Assembly (NCBI GenBank): GCA_963377175.1
Contig: CAUJNA010003013.1
Location: forward strand, 431,882 to 495,881
Reading direction: 5' to 3'
Length of the DNA stretch: 64,000 bases
Source of the DNA: Effrenium voratum
Lineage: Eukaryota > Sar > Dinophyceae > Suessiales > Symbiodiniaceae
In this document: one piece after another, positions 1-11,395 of the stretch
Numbering within the stretch: position 1 is the stretch's first letter
How the letters are laid out: every line of letters starts with the position of its first letter
The notes under the pieces: model-generated
Databases searched by the model: none
Seen by the model: the letters and a program-made list of their open reading frames with translations, nothing else
Told to the model about the DNA's origin: nothing
Translations under genes and position numbers: made by a program

Positions 1-835
1 TTGAAGGTGTTGCTTGAGGTGTTGGCGAAGGCGCGGGCGCATTTTGACGAGATAGACTGCAAGGTGCTAGGGGGCACGCAGGTGACAGTGCGGGCGCGGT
101 TTTGCAAGATTGACGGTGCTAGGGGGCACGCAGATTGGGGTGTTGTTGCAGGTGCTGTTTTGGGGTTTTTTGCTGTGTGAGGTGCTGGTGACGGCAGGGT
201 GCAGGGGTTTGGGGCGGGCGGCACATTTTTTCAACATGGACGGCCGGGCGCTGGGGGCATGCAGGTGCTGGTGCAGGTGCTGTTTGTGGGTGCTGGCGTT
301 TGTGCAGGTTGACGGAAGGGTGCTAGGCGCAATACTGTATATTCCCGGATAGCTGAAATCCATAGCGGCTCAAACTGAAACAGAGAAGGAGGGGCGTGGT
401 GATCGTGCGGGCGCATGTTTTTTAGATTGACGGCAGAGTGCTAGCGCTTGCAGTTTGGGTGCTGGTGCAAGTGCTGTTTTGAGGTGCCGGGCGGGGCGCT
501 GTTCGAGGAGCTGGTGACGGTGCGAGTGCATTTTGCAAGATTGACGGCTGGGCGCTAGGGGTCCAGCGGGCGACGGTGCTGGTGCGGATGTGCTGGTGAT
601 GGGCGCGGGCAGGTTGTTGCGCGATTGCGCCGGGGTCCTGGAAAACTGGGGGGCATGCAGTTTGGGGTGCTGTTGCAGGTGCTGCTTTGGGGGGCCTGGT
701 GACGGGCAGGTGTGTTGTTGCGAGGTTGACGGCAGGGTGCCAGGGGGAGTGCAATTTGGGGATTATTGTGCAGGTGCTGTTCGGGGGGTTTGGGTTGAGG
801 TGCTCTTCGAACAGTGCTGTTTGAGGTGCTAGCGT
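1..835. repeat. Degenerate GGTGCTG / TTGACGG minisatellite
   Basis: Irregular G- and T-rich repeat. A recurring block starts with TTGACGG or a close variant, runs through GTGCTAGGGG and continues into GCAGGTGCTGTTTTG. Blocks begin near 110, 309, 425, 540 and 726, with spacing of roughly 115-200 bp. Open frames on both strands here are Pro/Thr/His-rich or Cys/Gly-rich and follow the repeat, so I do not call a gene. Confidence 0.7.
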
Positions 836-1999
836 GCAATCGTGGGCGCGTGTTTCGCTTTTTGCGTTCTATGCTGGTGAATTTTCCAACACTGTTTCAT
901 ATTCTTCATTTTTTCTGTTTTGTCAATTGCCCTTTTTTGACTCTTCATCATAAGCCCCTGGCTACTTCTAAGCCCCCTGATCGAGTTTGGGACATTCAGG
1001 CTTGAAGACACCAATGAGAAACTGCTGGTGAAGCCAAGGCGCAGTACGACAGACAGTACGAGCTGCCTCCATGTGGCACTTTCTTGAAAAGTATTTGGTC
1101 TTTGTACAGGTGTAGGCGGATGCCAAACGTTTCCCAAACAAGTTTCGGCCAGAAGAGGCTTTGACATGTACTGGCGAGCTGTTGGGTTTCATGGTTGCTT
1201 CCAAGCTCTCCCAATCAAATGGCCTCAGGTTGGCGCTGTTGTTCCCTTGGTTTCGCCATACGAACTGGCTCAATGAAAAACGGTGCTTAAAACGATTGGC
1301 TCCGGACCCTCAAAGTGTGCTTTTCTCTTGGCTTTCCGCATGTTTAGCCCCGTGTTGAGGGCTGCGCTCTGGCAGGCAGCTGTCAAAGACAAAGCCTACG
1401 AAGGCTGCGCCTTTGAAGAGGAGCAACACATTTGAACTGGCCTAGCGTCGGCCAGCGTCCTTTATCAAGCGACTTGGCCGAACCGAAGGCTTTGCTTGCG
1501 AAGTGAAACACATGCTCGTAAGCCTTAGCATGGCACAAACTGAGAAGAACCCAGCCCACAAACCCTCCAAACCTTGCCATCAGGCGCTGTTGGAGCGCAT
1601 ACTGGAGCCTATGCAGAGTGACTCGCTCCGGGTCCAACGAACCCGTGTTTCCAGGAGGGCGTGTCCTGAAAACGAGCGCTGCCCAATTGTTCTACTGGTC
1701 TTGGGCGTTGTGGTCAGATGCAAGGCTTGTACTAATAGGACCCTTCGAAGCACGAACAATCATGTTGGTAAAGCCAACCCAGGCGTCTTAGGTGCTGCCC
1801 AAATCCCCACACAGTTGTTTGGTTTCGTTTGAGTTTGAGAATCATTTCTGTAAAGGGGCCCCCTCAATTTCAGGACACCCCCAATGAATCTTGGTTGAAG
1901 GCAGGAGCCAAATCAGCCAAGACCCTCAGCTCTGGAGGTGTTTGCTTTCCGTAGAACCAAATGGAACTGTCACCTTGAGCTGATTTTTGTTTTATTTTT
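836..1999. other. Low-copy sequence, no gene recognised
   Basis: This stretch has mixed composition and no clear repeat unit. The longest frames are about 110 codons (for example 1,503-1,832 on + and 829-1,167 on -). They overlap each other on opposite strands and carry no motif I recognise. It could hold exons of a spliced gene, but I cannot support any. Confidence 0.5.
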
Positions 2000-2350
2000 C
2001 TGTTCTGGGCCTGCGGCCTCTAGCCGGCTACGCCTCTTTGAAGTTACACCATGTCATGTCATAGGTTATGTATGCATGTTGCCCGCTCCAACCGCAGATG
2101 ATGCCGGGGATGCCAGCTTTCTGGGCCCCAGCCGGGCCCCAACCCAGAAGGCTGACGTGGGGCGCGCGCCAGAGGCCCCAGAAAGAGCAGCCCAACAAGA
2201 GCAGCCCGCAAGCCAGCCCGGAAACGCAAATGCAACAAAGCACCGTGAATAGCAGCGTTTTGTGGCTGGGTCTCGCGCGTGCGTGCGCGCAAGAAGGCCC
2301 GAAAACCAACGGGACAAAAGCAAGGAGCCCACCGCTCAGCACAGCAGTTT
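2000..2350 (+). repeat. Composite repeat, module A (copy 1)
   Basis: GC-rich module that starts with CTGCGGCCTCTAGCCGGCTA, passes a CCATGTCATGTCAT stretch and ends near CCGCTCAGCACAGCAGTTT. The same sequence in the same orientation recurs at about 11,370-11,760 and 17,545-17,980. The copies differ by substitutions and by length changes in a CGCG-rich run. Here module A is followed directly by the left arm of an inverted duplication instead of module B. Confidence 0.85.
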
Positions 2351-2351
2351 A

Positions 2352-2840
2352 CCTCGCTGCCAGGGGGGAAAGCGTTGCTCGGGCGCATTTGCGGACATTG
2401 ATGCGGATAATGCCGGTGATGCGGGAAATCCATGGCGTTGGCGCGGATACTGCCGGTGATGCGGAGGATGCTGGGGATGTTGTCCTCTAAGTCGGGCCAA
2501 TTTGGCCGAACACGTGGAAAAACACAGTGTGTTTGAAGGTTTTGGGCGGGGCAAACGTGGAGATATGGAAACCTGCTTAGCAGGCAGGCCTCAACGGTCC
2601 TGGCCGAACTCGATTTTTGGCAGGATTTCGGTGACCCCAACAAAAAGCACTGTGTTTTCGATAGTTTTGTATGGATTCTAGGCCGGGCGTGCGCGCGGAA
2701 AATGTGGAAACCTGCTTAGCAGGCAGGGCTCAACTCTCCCCGGCCCTGGCAGGGTTTTCGGTGAACAAGTAGAAAAAACCACGTGTTTTTGATGGCTTTG
2801 TATGGATTTAAGGATGCGTTGTTGCGAAAATCATGAAAAC
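2352..2840 (+). repeat. Left arm of a ~0.5 kb inverted duplication
   Basis: The reverse complement of 4,769-5,288. The two arms share a CCTCGCTGCC outer edge, a P-type hairpin, two copies of a GTGGAAACCTGCTTAGCAGG motif and an inner edge near TTGCGAAAATCATGAAA. They differ by scattered substitutions, and the right arm holds an extra partial duplication of the hairpin. About 1.9 kb separates the arms. Confidence 0.9.
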
Positions 2841-2869
2841 ACGTGGAAAACACATCTCCCGGCGGCAGG

Positions 2870-3240
2870 CGAGCCGGTGCTTTCCCCGCGGAGGCCTTCG
2901 GTTCCCTTCAAACCGATGGTTTATAAGGCCCGCGCCCCCGGCCCCGCTGCTGATGATGTCAGCCGCATGGCCTAAACCCTGCATATACGCGATGTTTTGC
3001 GACGGTTTCCCACAGGCAAGCAAAACCGCAAGCCCGAGCTGGTGATGCAGAGGTGCCATTTAGGCAACGCATCACGACCAATGACGAGGGTCGACGGCGC
3101 CAGGGTGCAGCCCCTATAGCTCTAGCTAGCAGGCTAATTGCCTAGCGGCGACATGCTACCCCACAAGCCGTAGCCGGATTTACGTTGCTGGCGCACAACC
3201 GGCCGCGGCAGCATCGCGAGGCTCAACTTCACGCTCTTGC
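2870..3240 (+). repeat. Composite repeat, module B (copy 1)
   Basis: Shares long stretches with about 11,860-12,090 and 18,190-18,440: a CATGGCCTAAACCCTGCATA block, a GCAAGCCCGAGCTGGTGATG block, and a GCAGGCTAATTGCCTAGCGG block just before a CGTAGCCGGATTTAC edge. Its left 80 bp contain a GGTTTATAAGGCCCGC stretch related to the module J palindrome. Confidence 0.8.
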
Positions 3241-3399
3241 AAGGACGGCTAAGCAGGCAGCAGCGACAACAACAACATAAACAAACATACATTTCCTTAC
3301 ACTCTTCCACATTTTCCCATCATATCTGTCCAGTTCTGTTTATTTCCTGTGATCTATTTTTACATACATTTCTTTTCTGCCCATTTCCCGTCATTTCGC

Positions 3400-3811
3400 C
3401 ATGTCCCCTTCACCGCCCGCCCGCACGCCCGCACGCAGGCGCGCGCGCACAAGCGCACACGTGGGCAGGCACGCGCGCTCACGCACGCACACCCACCCAC
3501 ACAGGCGCACACACACACACACCCACACACCCACACACCCACACACCCCCACACCCACCCACACGCACACGCACACGCACACGCACACGCACACGCACAC
3601 GCACACGCCCACGCCCACGCCCACGCCCACGCCCGCGCGCCCGCGCGGACGCGCGCACGCGCGCACGCGCGCACGCACACACGCACACACGCACACACGC
3701 ACACACGCACACACGCACACACGCACACACGCACACACGCACGCACGCACACACGGACACACGCACACGCACAAACGCACCCACACACACAAACACGCGC
3801 GCACGCACGCG

Positions 3812-3907
<96 letters not shown>

Positions 3908-3920
3908 ACACACACACACA

Positions 3921-4011
<91 letters not shown>

Positions 4012-4150
4012 GCCCACCCACCCGCCCGCCCACCCCTCCCTCCCTCCCTCCCTCGCACGCACGCACGCATGCACGCACGCTTGCACGCACGCATGCGCAT
4101 ACGCACGCTCGCGCGCAGGCCCGCGCGCCTGCACGCACACGCACGCACGC
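3400..4150. repeat. Compound CA/CG dinucleotide microsatellite
   Basis: An almost pure run of AC dinucleotides from 3,815 to 4,010 is interrupted twice by CC. Both sides are flanked by mixed ACACGC, CGCACG and CCCACA units back to about 3,400 and out to about 4,150. Long open frames in several phases (His/Thr-rich on +, Cys/Val-rich on -) are products of the dinucleotide periodicity and are not genes. Confidence 0.97.
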
Positions 4151-4768
4151 CGGGGCCAGTTGCCACGGAAAACGCATGTCAAAACCAAACGTTTCCTCGT
4201 TTTTTGCAGTAAACGCCTGCATTTGCGCCTGTTTTTCCAGTGTTTCAAGGCTGCAGCAGGACGCCGCGTGGAAGGCAGCTCCCAGCAACATCCCCAGCAT
4301 CACCCGCATCACCGGGCAAGACTGCAGACTTGCAAGCCCAAGGCTGCAGACCCAGAACCGAGTCAAAAACGCACCCGCCAGAAGCAGATGATGCAGGTCA
4401 TTTTTGAAATTCATATATATATATATATATATATTTCATGTATCCTCGGCATGCGCAGGGTCGGCGGCAGCCCCATAGAGCTTCGCTTTAGAGCCTTGCT
4501 CAGAAGCACCAAGGTGGTAATCTGACACAGCCGTTCGGCGCGCTTCGCAGGCTGCGGCCGCATTTAAGGGCTTACGCCTGACAGCCGGGCGCCGGGAGAT
4601 GCGAAGTTTTCATCCCCGGACCCCTCGTCAAGGCCTGTTTGGCCGACTGTTAAGCAGGTGTCCACATCTTCTGCGTTCGCGCCCACCAGAAAGCATGGGA
4701 AAACGCACGGTCTGCCAGCAAGTTCGAAGCACCTTCCAGAAACACCACTAAACGCATGAATTTTCCTT
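4151..4768. other. Spacer with (AT)n, no gene recognised
   Basis: Mostly low-copy sequence between the CA microsatellite and the right arm of the inverted duplication. It holds a short AT dinucleotide run at 4,412-4,434. A GTTAAGCAGGTGTCCAC stretch near 4,650 resembles the motif of the inverted arms, so the duplication may extend here in diverged form. Confidence 0.6.
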
Positions 4769-5288
4769 GTTTCATGATTTTCGCAACAGCGTCCTTGAAT
4801 CTTTACAAAGCCATCAACAACACGTGGTTTTTGCCAGGAATCGGGCTCGGCCGGGGAGAGTTGAGCCCTGCCTGCTAAGCAGGTTTCCACATTCTCCACG
4901 TGTGCGCCCGGCCTAGAATCCATACAGAACTACCGAAAACACAGTGCTTTTTGTTGGGTTCACCAAAAATCCAACCAACAATCGAGTTCGGCCAGGACCG
5001 TTGAGGCCTGCCTACTAAGCAGGTTTCCATATCTTGCACGTTTGCGCCCGCCCAAAACCTTCAAACACACTGTGTTCACGTGTTCGGCCAAATTGGCCCG
5101 AGTTAGGGGACAACATCCCCAGCATCCCCCGCATCACCGGCATTATCCGCGTCAATGTCCGCCATGGATCCCCCGCATCACCGGCATTATCCGCATCAAT
5201 GTCCGCCATGGATGCGGACATCGCAGCTATGCCAAGCCCTTTTTTAAACAAATGCGCCCGAACACGTTTTCCCCTCTGGCAGCGAGGT
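4769..5288 (-). repeat. Right arm of a ~0.5 kb inverted duplication
   Basis: Reverse complement of 2,352-2,840. Its internal P hairpin (about 5,107-5,215) has a second partial hairpin unit, CCATGGATCCCCCGCATCAC, not present in the left arm. An extra run with TTTTTTAAACAAATGCGCC follows. The arm ends at GGCAGCGAGG, matching the outer edge of the left arm. Confidence 0.9.
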
Positions 5289-5399
5289 TTTGACACGGAG
5301 TGAAGCGGGGGACGGGGTGGGTCGGCGGCAGGGGGCGCGGCCCTTATAAACCTTCGGTTTTAGGGGAACCAAAGGCCTCCAAAAAAAGCACGGGCTCGC

Positions 5400-5830
5400 C
5401 TGCCCGGCGCCCGGATTTCGCATGTTGTGGATACAACGAACTTCCACCTCCTCAATGGAGAAAAAAAACATTTTCCTCGAGGCCCTCAAATGACAACCAT
5501 GATTTCCTAGATACCCCACTGTAGCCCCACACAACGAGTTTCCGCGCCTGCAGAGAGCCAACGTAGCCTCCAAAAGGCATAAACTGGGTCGTTTGCTTCG
5601 TTGTATCCACCATATGGCCGTGGACACAACGAGCTTCCAACTTAGTGAGAAGACCGTCCTCAAAGCCCTCCAGGCCCACCTGCAGAGAGCCAACATAGCC
5701 CCCCAATCGGCATTTGCTTTTTTTGGATACGAACTTCCACCGAGAAAAAACACTTTCCTCACAGCACAGCCCTCAAATGACCACCATGATTCTCTAGACA
5801 CTCCACTGGAGACACACAATCAGTTTCCGT
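5400..5830 (+). repeat. Two-copy tandem duplication (~285 bp period)
   Basis: Two related copies share GAACTTCCACC, GAGAAAAAA, a CCCTCAAATGAC block followed by ACCATGATT, and GCAGAGAGCCAAC. Matching blocks lie at about 5,440-5,560 and 5,725-5,830. The second copy runs directly into the CAT/ATG array. Confidence 0.65.
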
Positions 5831-7055
5831 AGTCATCATGATAATCATGTCCACGCATCTGCAGCATTTCAATTCGGCTGATAATCATCATGACGCATCC
5901 TGAGCATCACCAGCAGTCATCATGACAATCATGTCCATGCATCATTTGCGTCTCTAAGCGGATGATACTCATCATGGCGCATCCTCAGCATCGCCAGCAG
6001 TCATCATGATGATCATGACTACGCATCCTCTGCATCACCAACGGTGCCTAACGCCACACTTGAAGTGTATAGTGTAGAAATAGAAAGAGCCTCATGACGC
6101 ATCCTGAGCATCACCAGCAGTCATCATGACAAGCATGTTCACGTTTTTTTGCATTTCAATTAGGATGATAATCATCATGACGCATCCTCAGCATCGCTAG
6201 CAGTCATCATGACAATCATGACACTACGCATCCTCTGCATCACCAATGATCTCTAACGCCACATTTGAAATCTATATAAAACCAAGAGATGGTGATGACT
6301 ACGATGATGATGATGATATTGACGACGAGGGTGATAGAAAAAGAAGCTGATGACTATGATGATGATGATGATGATGATGATGACGAGATTGACCACAAAT
6401 CGGAAGATCGGCGTCAGGACGCATCCTGAGCATCACCAGCAGTCATCATGTTAAGCATGTCCACGCATATTTTGCATTTCACATAGGACGAGAAGCATCA
6501 TGACGCATCCTCGGCATCGCCAGGAACCACGATTACGCATCCGCTTCATCACCAATGGTGTCTAATGCTACACTTGAATTGTGTAGTGTAGAAAGAGATG
6601 CTGATGACTACGACGCATCCTCAGCATCGCCAGCAGTCATGATGATAATCATGACTACGCATCCTTTGCATCACCAACGCTGCCTAGCGTATAGAACACA
6701 AAGAGATGCTGATGACCACGATGATGATGCTGATGATGGGGATTTTGATGGTGTTCAACGCCACACACTTGAAATGTATGGTGTAGAAAGAGACGCTGAT
6801 GACTACGAGGATGGTCATGACGATATTGATGACGAACCGGAAGATCAGCGTCATGACGCATCCTGAGCATCACCAGCAGTTCAGTCATCATGAAAGCGTG
6901 TCCACGCGTGTTTTGCTTAGCATGTCCACGCATCTTTTGCATGTCAAATCGGAGCTACAATTGAAGTCGAAAAAAACGAGATGCTGATGACCATCATGAT
7001 GACGATCTTGTCTCCACCCTTCCCGTTCGCATCCTTTTAGGGGAAGAAGTCGGCG
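5830..7055 (+). repeat. CAT/ATG-rich array 1
   Basis: Units of roughly 80-150 bp built from ATAATCATCATGACGCATCC, TCAGCATCACCAGCAGTCAT and GTCCACGCATCTTTTGCAT, with runs of GATGATGAT. A gene-like ATCTCTAACGCCACA segment and an ATGATATTGACGACGAGGGT segment (near 6,316-6,345) recur in array 2. The latter is an intact counterpart of the site where the 7.9-kb element is inserted. The right edge, with CATGATGACGATCTTGT and then CGGCGGATTTT, is shared with the end of array 2 near 40,565. Asp- and His-rich open frames here are repeat products. Confidence 0.9.
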
Positions 7056-10000
7056 GATTTTAGAGACACAGTTGCCGAGGGTCTCTTGGAATTAGCCAGT
7101 GCCGGCGTGCGCTCGCAGGCTTCCAGTCACCGACAGCTTGAGCGCAAGGGACGGCAAAATGCGGGCAGAGCAAGCCATCCCAAAGGGATGTGGCTCTCAG
7201 GCCAGCTCATCTAGAAACCTGGACCAGGTGAAAACCTGCAGCAAGGTTGAGACAGATTTGCTACCATGACTTAGGGATCTGTCCTGTCTCATGTAGTTGG
7301 AGCCACCCGATATCAGTGCACGGAACCCAATAGGGGGACTCCTAAGCAATATCGCGGCAAAATTCCAGTACCTGGGTTGCTTGGCAGCAGCTGCCAAGCA
7401 TCCACGCCAACCGAGGTGGGCGATGGTGTGCGCAAAGGGCGCCTTGCCCTGAACCCAGAGACTTTGTCAACGCAGTTGCTGATTGGCTCCTTGAGATTTG
7501 CAATTGTTCTGCTTTGTGGAACATGAACAATACGCTCGCAACATGCCGGTCAAGCTCATCTCTCACAGCACCAGGCTAGTTTAGGCAAGAATGGGCTGGC
7601 TCTGCGTTCAGGAGCACTTTGGACGGAACTTTCGGACAAGCTTGTCGGCGCTACCTTCCGGGTTTTTGCGCACGGTCCAAACATGTCGTTGCTTGAGGTT
7701 TGTGGGGCTGACAACGGACCTACAAAATTCCGGCAACAATTGCTCGTCCAACGCCGACCTTTTCACTTTTTGGTTCATCTGTCGCCATTCCACCATTCGC
7801 TTTTCAGACGGCACCTTGAGCTTAAGGTAGAGTCTCGCCGAGGAGGTGCGTTCACATCCTTTCAGGAGCCAAGAACCAGAATGCTTTGAACCTGCGCATT
7901 GCTTATGGCAATTCACCGTTTTCTTTTTCCTTTTCAATGGCAACTGAGCGATTCGAGTTTTCCGCTTGGGTTGTGGCCATTGCTAGATGGCTGCAAAGAA
8001 CCGCGAATTATAAAATGCTGACATACCAGGGGCTGGGAAGACTACAGCCGCTCTTTGGGATCGCAGGATCAGGAGAAGCTTGGCAAGAGGCGGCGCTTGC
8101 TGTTCCTGGGCATTCGCCTCGGAGTATGAGGAGCAGGAGGGTTTACTTCTTGCCCACGAACATAGGCAAAGGGGTTTGCCGGGTCCCTGTTATCCCTTCA
8201 GGGTGCTCACACTTTTGCACGGGTTCACCTTGCTTTCCTCGAAGGAAGCAAAAGACAGAAGCTTGCCAGAAGTTCGCTTGCAAGTTAAACCAAGTCTTGG
8301 TTGGATATTTCACAGATAGGTTACAGGCCTGTTACAGGTATGTTGCGTCCGGCTGAGGGTTTCGACCCGTCCGGCTGAGGGGCAGATCTTCCCAAGGCAC
8401 AGACCTGGAAGGGCGCGCGTCGAACCAATTGTAAAAGGTTCGCAGTATAGGAGGGCCTTAGAGAGAAGGCCGGCCCAGGAGAGTGAGCCCAGAGCCATCA
8501 GGATAGTGACCATAGATCAGTTTGGTTTCAATCATGACGCGTGCCACCCAGTTTTCAAGAGGACAGCGAGGGTTCCAGGGCAGGAGGCAGCAGGCAGAGG
8601 TTTGGGCAACCTGGTTCTTATTCTGACCCGCGCAACAGGTCACGGACAACAAGTCGAAGCTAAGCAGGCCAGGTATGTTTTTGGCAGCGGAAGGCACCGT
8701 TTGCCACCAGCTGCGAGGCAGTGCAGTGAGGCAGAAAGCTGTCAAAAATTGAAGGCCGCTTTTCCTTTGAGCCACAACAAACAATCCCAACGTCACTAAA
8801 TGCTGGATGCGAACAGTTCGCCGCCGTTGTGATTCTTTACCTTGGGTTTTGGGGTAGGCCTTTGACACGATGGTTTGCTTATAACGTACCCTTTGCGGCC
8901 TTCCAAGGGAAACGGAGGGAACCTGAAGGGAATAGAAGGGAGCCTCGGTGAGGCTGACGGGAAACCGAAAAAAAACTGAGGGAGAAACGGAAGGGAGTCC
9001 GAGCACATCTAGACATGCCCATTTGAAGCATTCAGGGAGGCAGCTGCGCAACTACAGCTGGAGCTGTTGGAGGAGCCAGGGGCCCAGAGCGGACCGCAAG
9101 ACTACGCCCGAACTTTGTCTGGATAAAGGCCCCTTTTTGGAAGTGATTTGCGCCAACTCATGTTGCGTGTGTCCTTTTGTCCAGTGCGCCTTGCCGTGCC
9201 AAGCAAGGTCCCAGCTTATGTTCGAGACAATTCGAGCATTGGCTACAAGGTGCTAAAAGCAAGCTGGCAAAAATGCAACTCAGTAGACGACAGGATTTCA
9301 GCGATTTGCGTCTGAACAAAGGACATTGACTTTTTTGGCCACGCGGCGTTTGAAAGTTTAACGTGTTGAAGACCAACTCCAACACTTCCTGGATAGCCCT
9401 TTGAGGTTCAGGGCGGAAGATTTCCAGACTCGCTTGAAGGACCTTCAGGCCATTCCAGCTGCTCCTGTTCCGGGAGGGAAGGGGGTCGGGTCCATTTGCC
9501 TGGTCGAGCGACGGGGGCTGTCACTCAGGGCTCATTATGTTTCACTTTTTGGATGGTATAGGTCAATGCTTGTTCAAAGGTCGATGCCCGGAGGACCGCG
9601 GAAATTCCCATGTGCGTAGATCTGTTGCTTGATGTAAGGGGCGGCCGTTTTGGAGGGCACCCTGTATGGGGCACGTGTTTTTTGTAACCTCTGCGAAAGC
9701 TGCCCCAACCCTGGCGAAACAAACGCTGAAGACATGATACTGAACTCCCGCCAGCCCGACCCTGCTCAACCCCAAGCCGAGCTTTTCGACCCAGCCATTT
9801 GGCAGACGAAGTTCCAGACCAGAACCGCCTTCTATGTGGAGAGGCGGAAGCTGGTGCTGTCGGCCCTGCACCCAGCCCTTCTCGAAAAGTTTTGAGCCTT
9901 CGAGGAAACGCAAGGGAACCGCAGGTCCGGCTCTTTTTCCCGAATGCGTTTGTTTAGAGTCTGAGAGCCTGGGAGCTAGGATGTGACCAAGATCTGCGCG

Positions 10001-10380
10001 TTTACGTTCCAGCGCCCGGAAACGTCCGCCATGTGTCCGCACTCGCCGTGCGTTGAATTCCCGCAAACTGCGAATTTTCAATGAGTCTCGGAGTGTTGAC
10101 TTCGTCGCGCCTGTGCGTGAATTGTCTTTTGCGACGTTGCGTGTTAGTTTGCTGCGCAGCTGCAGTGTCTTGGAAGGTTCCGCGCTGGCACTGCCACGCC
10201 ATTGTGGTGTGCATTTTCGGGGTGGTCGTTTTGAGGTGTCTTGCTTGGCAAGTGCGTGCCAGGCTTGGCGGCGCGTCAAAATCTCGAAATCATTCTGGTG
10301 CCCCGGTCCTGTGCTAGTTCTGGGCGCGTGTAGTAAACGTGTCAAAGTTCGGTCCTCCAAGGATTTGAGTTCGTGGCAAG
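7056..10380. other. Low-copy stretch, no gene recognised
   Basis: This is the longest stretch without obvious repeats in the left half. The longest frame is 9,563-10,360 on the minus strand (265 codons, rich in Arg, Leu and Ser, no motif recognised). Next is 8,458-9,051 on the minus strand (197 codons). Neither has a convincing domain, and both overlap frames on the other strand. A minus-strand frame at 7,608-7,943 ends in a segment with W-T-V-R-K-N-P-E-G and a Lys/Arg-rich tail, which faintly recalls the start of copia reverse transcriptases, but the match is too short to call. Spliced exons may exist here without being visible. Confidence 0.45.
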
Positions 10381-11222
10381 TTTACTTTGCGTGACAGGCG
10401 CAGCACTTTAGATCATTTGGCTCGAATCTCGTGGCAAGGCGCGGCGCGTTTGAGCTTTTCGCGCAGTTTTTGGCAGGAAGGCGCAGTACTTTGGCGCTTG
10501 TGGGTGTCTTGGGGGATAACTTTGCGGATGTGTTTGGAAGGGGTCTTGGGGGGACGCTTTGCGGGATGTGTTTGGGTGTGTGGGGATGTCTAGGGTGTCT
10601 TGGGGGCATGTTTGGAAGGCTGGGTGCAGTTTTTTTGGCACGCGTGGAAACCAAATCAACCATCGCCGTCGCGTGCCCGGTGGGGAAGGGGGGCGGCGTT
10701 GCTTTTATGAGACATGTTGCAAATGCAAGGTTTCGGATAGGGGGGCAGTGTGCGCGCTCCGGAAGGGGGGGGGGTGCGCGACGGCGCCTTTTTTGAGACA
10801 ACTTGAAAATGTGATTGGGTTGCGCGATCTCGAACAGGGGCGCGCGCTCCGAAAAATCTTTGGCTTATTTGTTTGCCCCACTTGTTTGAGCAGCGTAGGT
10901 GATTAAAGTTTTGCACATGTTGGAGTTGAAAGGACAAAATCTTAAGCGTCTTTCTTTGCGTCATTTGTGTGTACAGCATAGGCGCCCTAAGTTTAGCGCA
11001 GGTTGCGGGCAAGTTTTCTAAAGGGACAGGGTTCAATTGAGGGGCTTCCTGGTGTGAAACTGAAAGGACGAAAACCTGACATGTGTTTGTTCCATTTGTG
11101 CGGGAGGCACAAGTGATCGAAGTTTGGCACAGGCTCAAGGGAAACTTTGGGACGGGATTTGGTTGGGGTCTTCCTGGTGTGGAGTTGAGAGGTCAGATCC
11201 TTACACTTTGCGCGCGCTGCAG
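10381..11222. other. G-rich region with GTCTTGGGG repeats, no gene recognised
   Basis: The plus strand is G-rich, with irregular repeats of GTGTCTTGGGGG type between 10,490 and 10,625. At 10,574-10,606 four G runs are separated by loops of 5-7 bases, which fits the simple G-quadruplex pattern. GTGGCAAGGCGCGGCGCG near 10,430 resembles the GTGGCAGGCGCAG motif of arrays at 57.9-60.8 kb. Several frames are open because of the base bias. Confidence 0.55.
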
Positions 11223-11224
11223 AA

Positions 11225-11395
11225 TTTAATCCCTACCCCCGTAGGGCCCGAAAATGAGGGGGGACGTCTGCAAATTTAATTCGCATTTTTCTCCTCCCCC
11301 CCCAGGTGTGTGTGTGTGTGTCCGGGTTATATCCGGGCTTTTAGAGGGGAGGGATGTAACTTGACACCTGAACACATCGAAAGCCTCTTTGAAGT
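11225..11395 (+). repeat. Dispersed repeat D (copy 1)
   Basis: Contains GAGGGGGGACGTCTG, then TTAATTCGCA, a C run, a short GT run and TCCGGGTTATATCCGGGC, then a purine run and ATGTAACTTGACACCTGAAC. A related arrangement is at 54,080-54,240, and parts of it recur at about 63,060-63,400. It runs straight into composite module A. Confidence 0.65.

Noticed and set aside
3237..4525. Open frames of 270-385 codons in five phases over the CA microsatellite
   Set aside because: The dinucleotide repeat has no stop codon in either strand. Products are alternating His/Thr or Cys/Val and have no other domain.
7608..7943. Possible copia reverse-transcriptase start on the minus strand
   Set aside because: Only one short motif (W-T-V-R-K-N-P-E-G) resembles the family. 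Nothing downstream on that strand matches the next conserved blocks.
9563..10360. 265-codon minus-strand ORF
   Set aside because: No motif, overlaps several plus-strand frames, and the composition is not distinct from its surroundings. Kept only as a remark.
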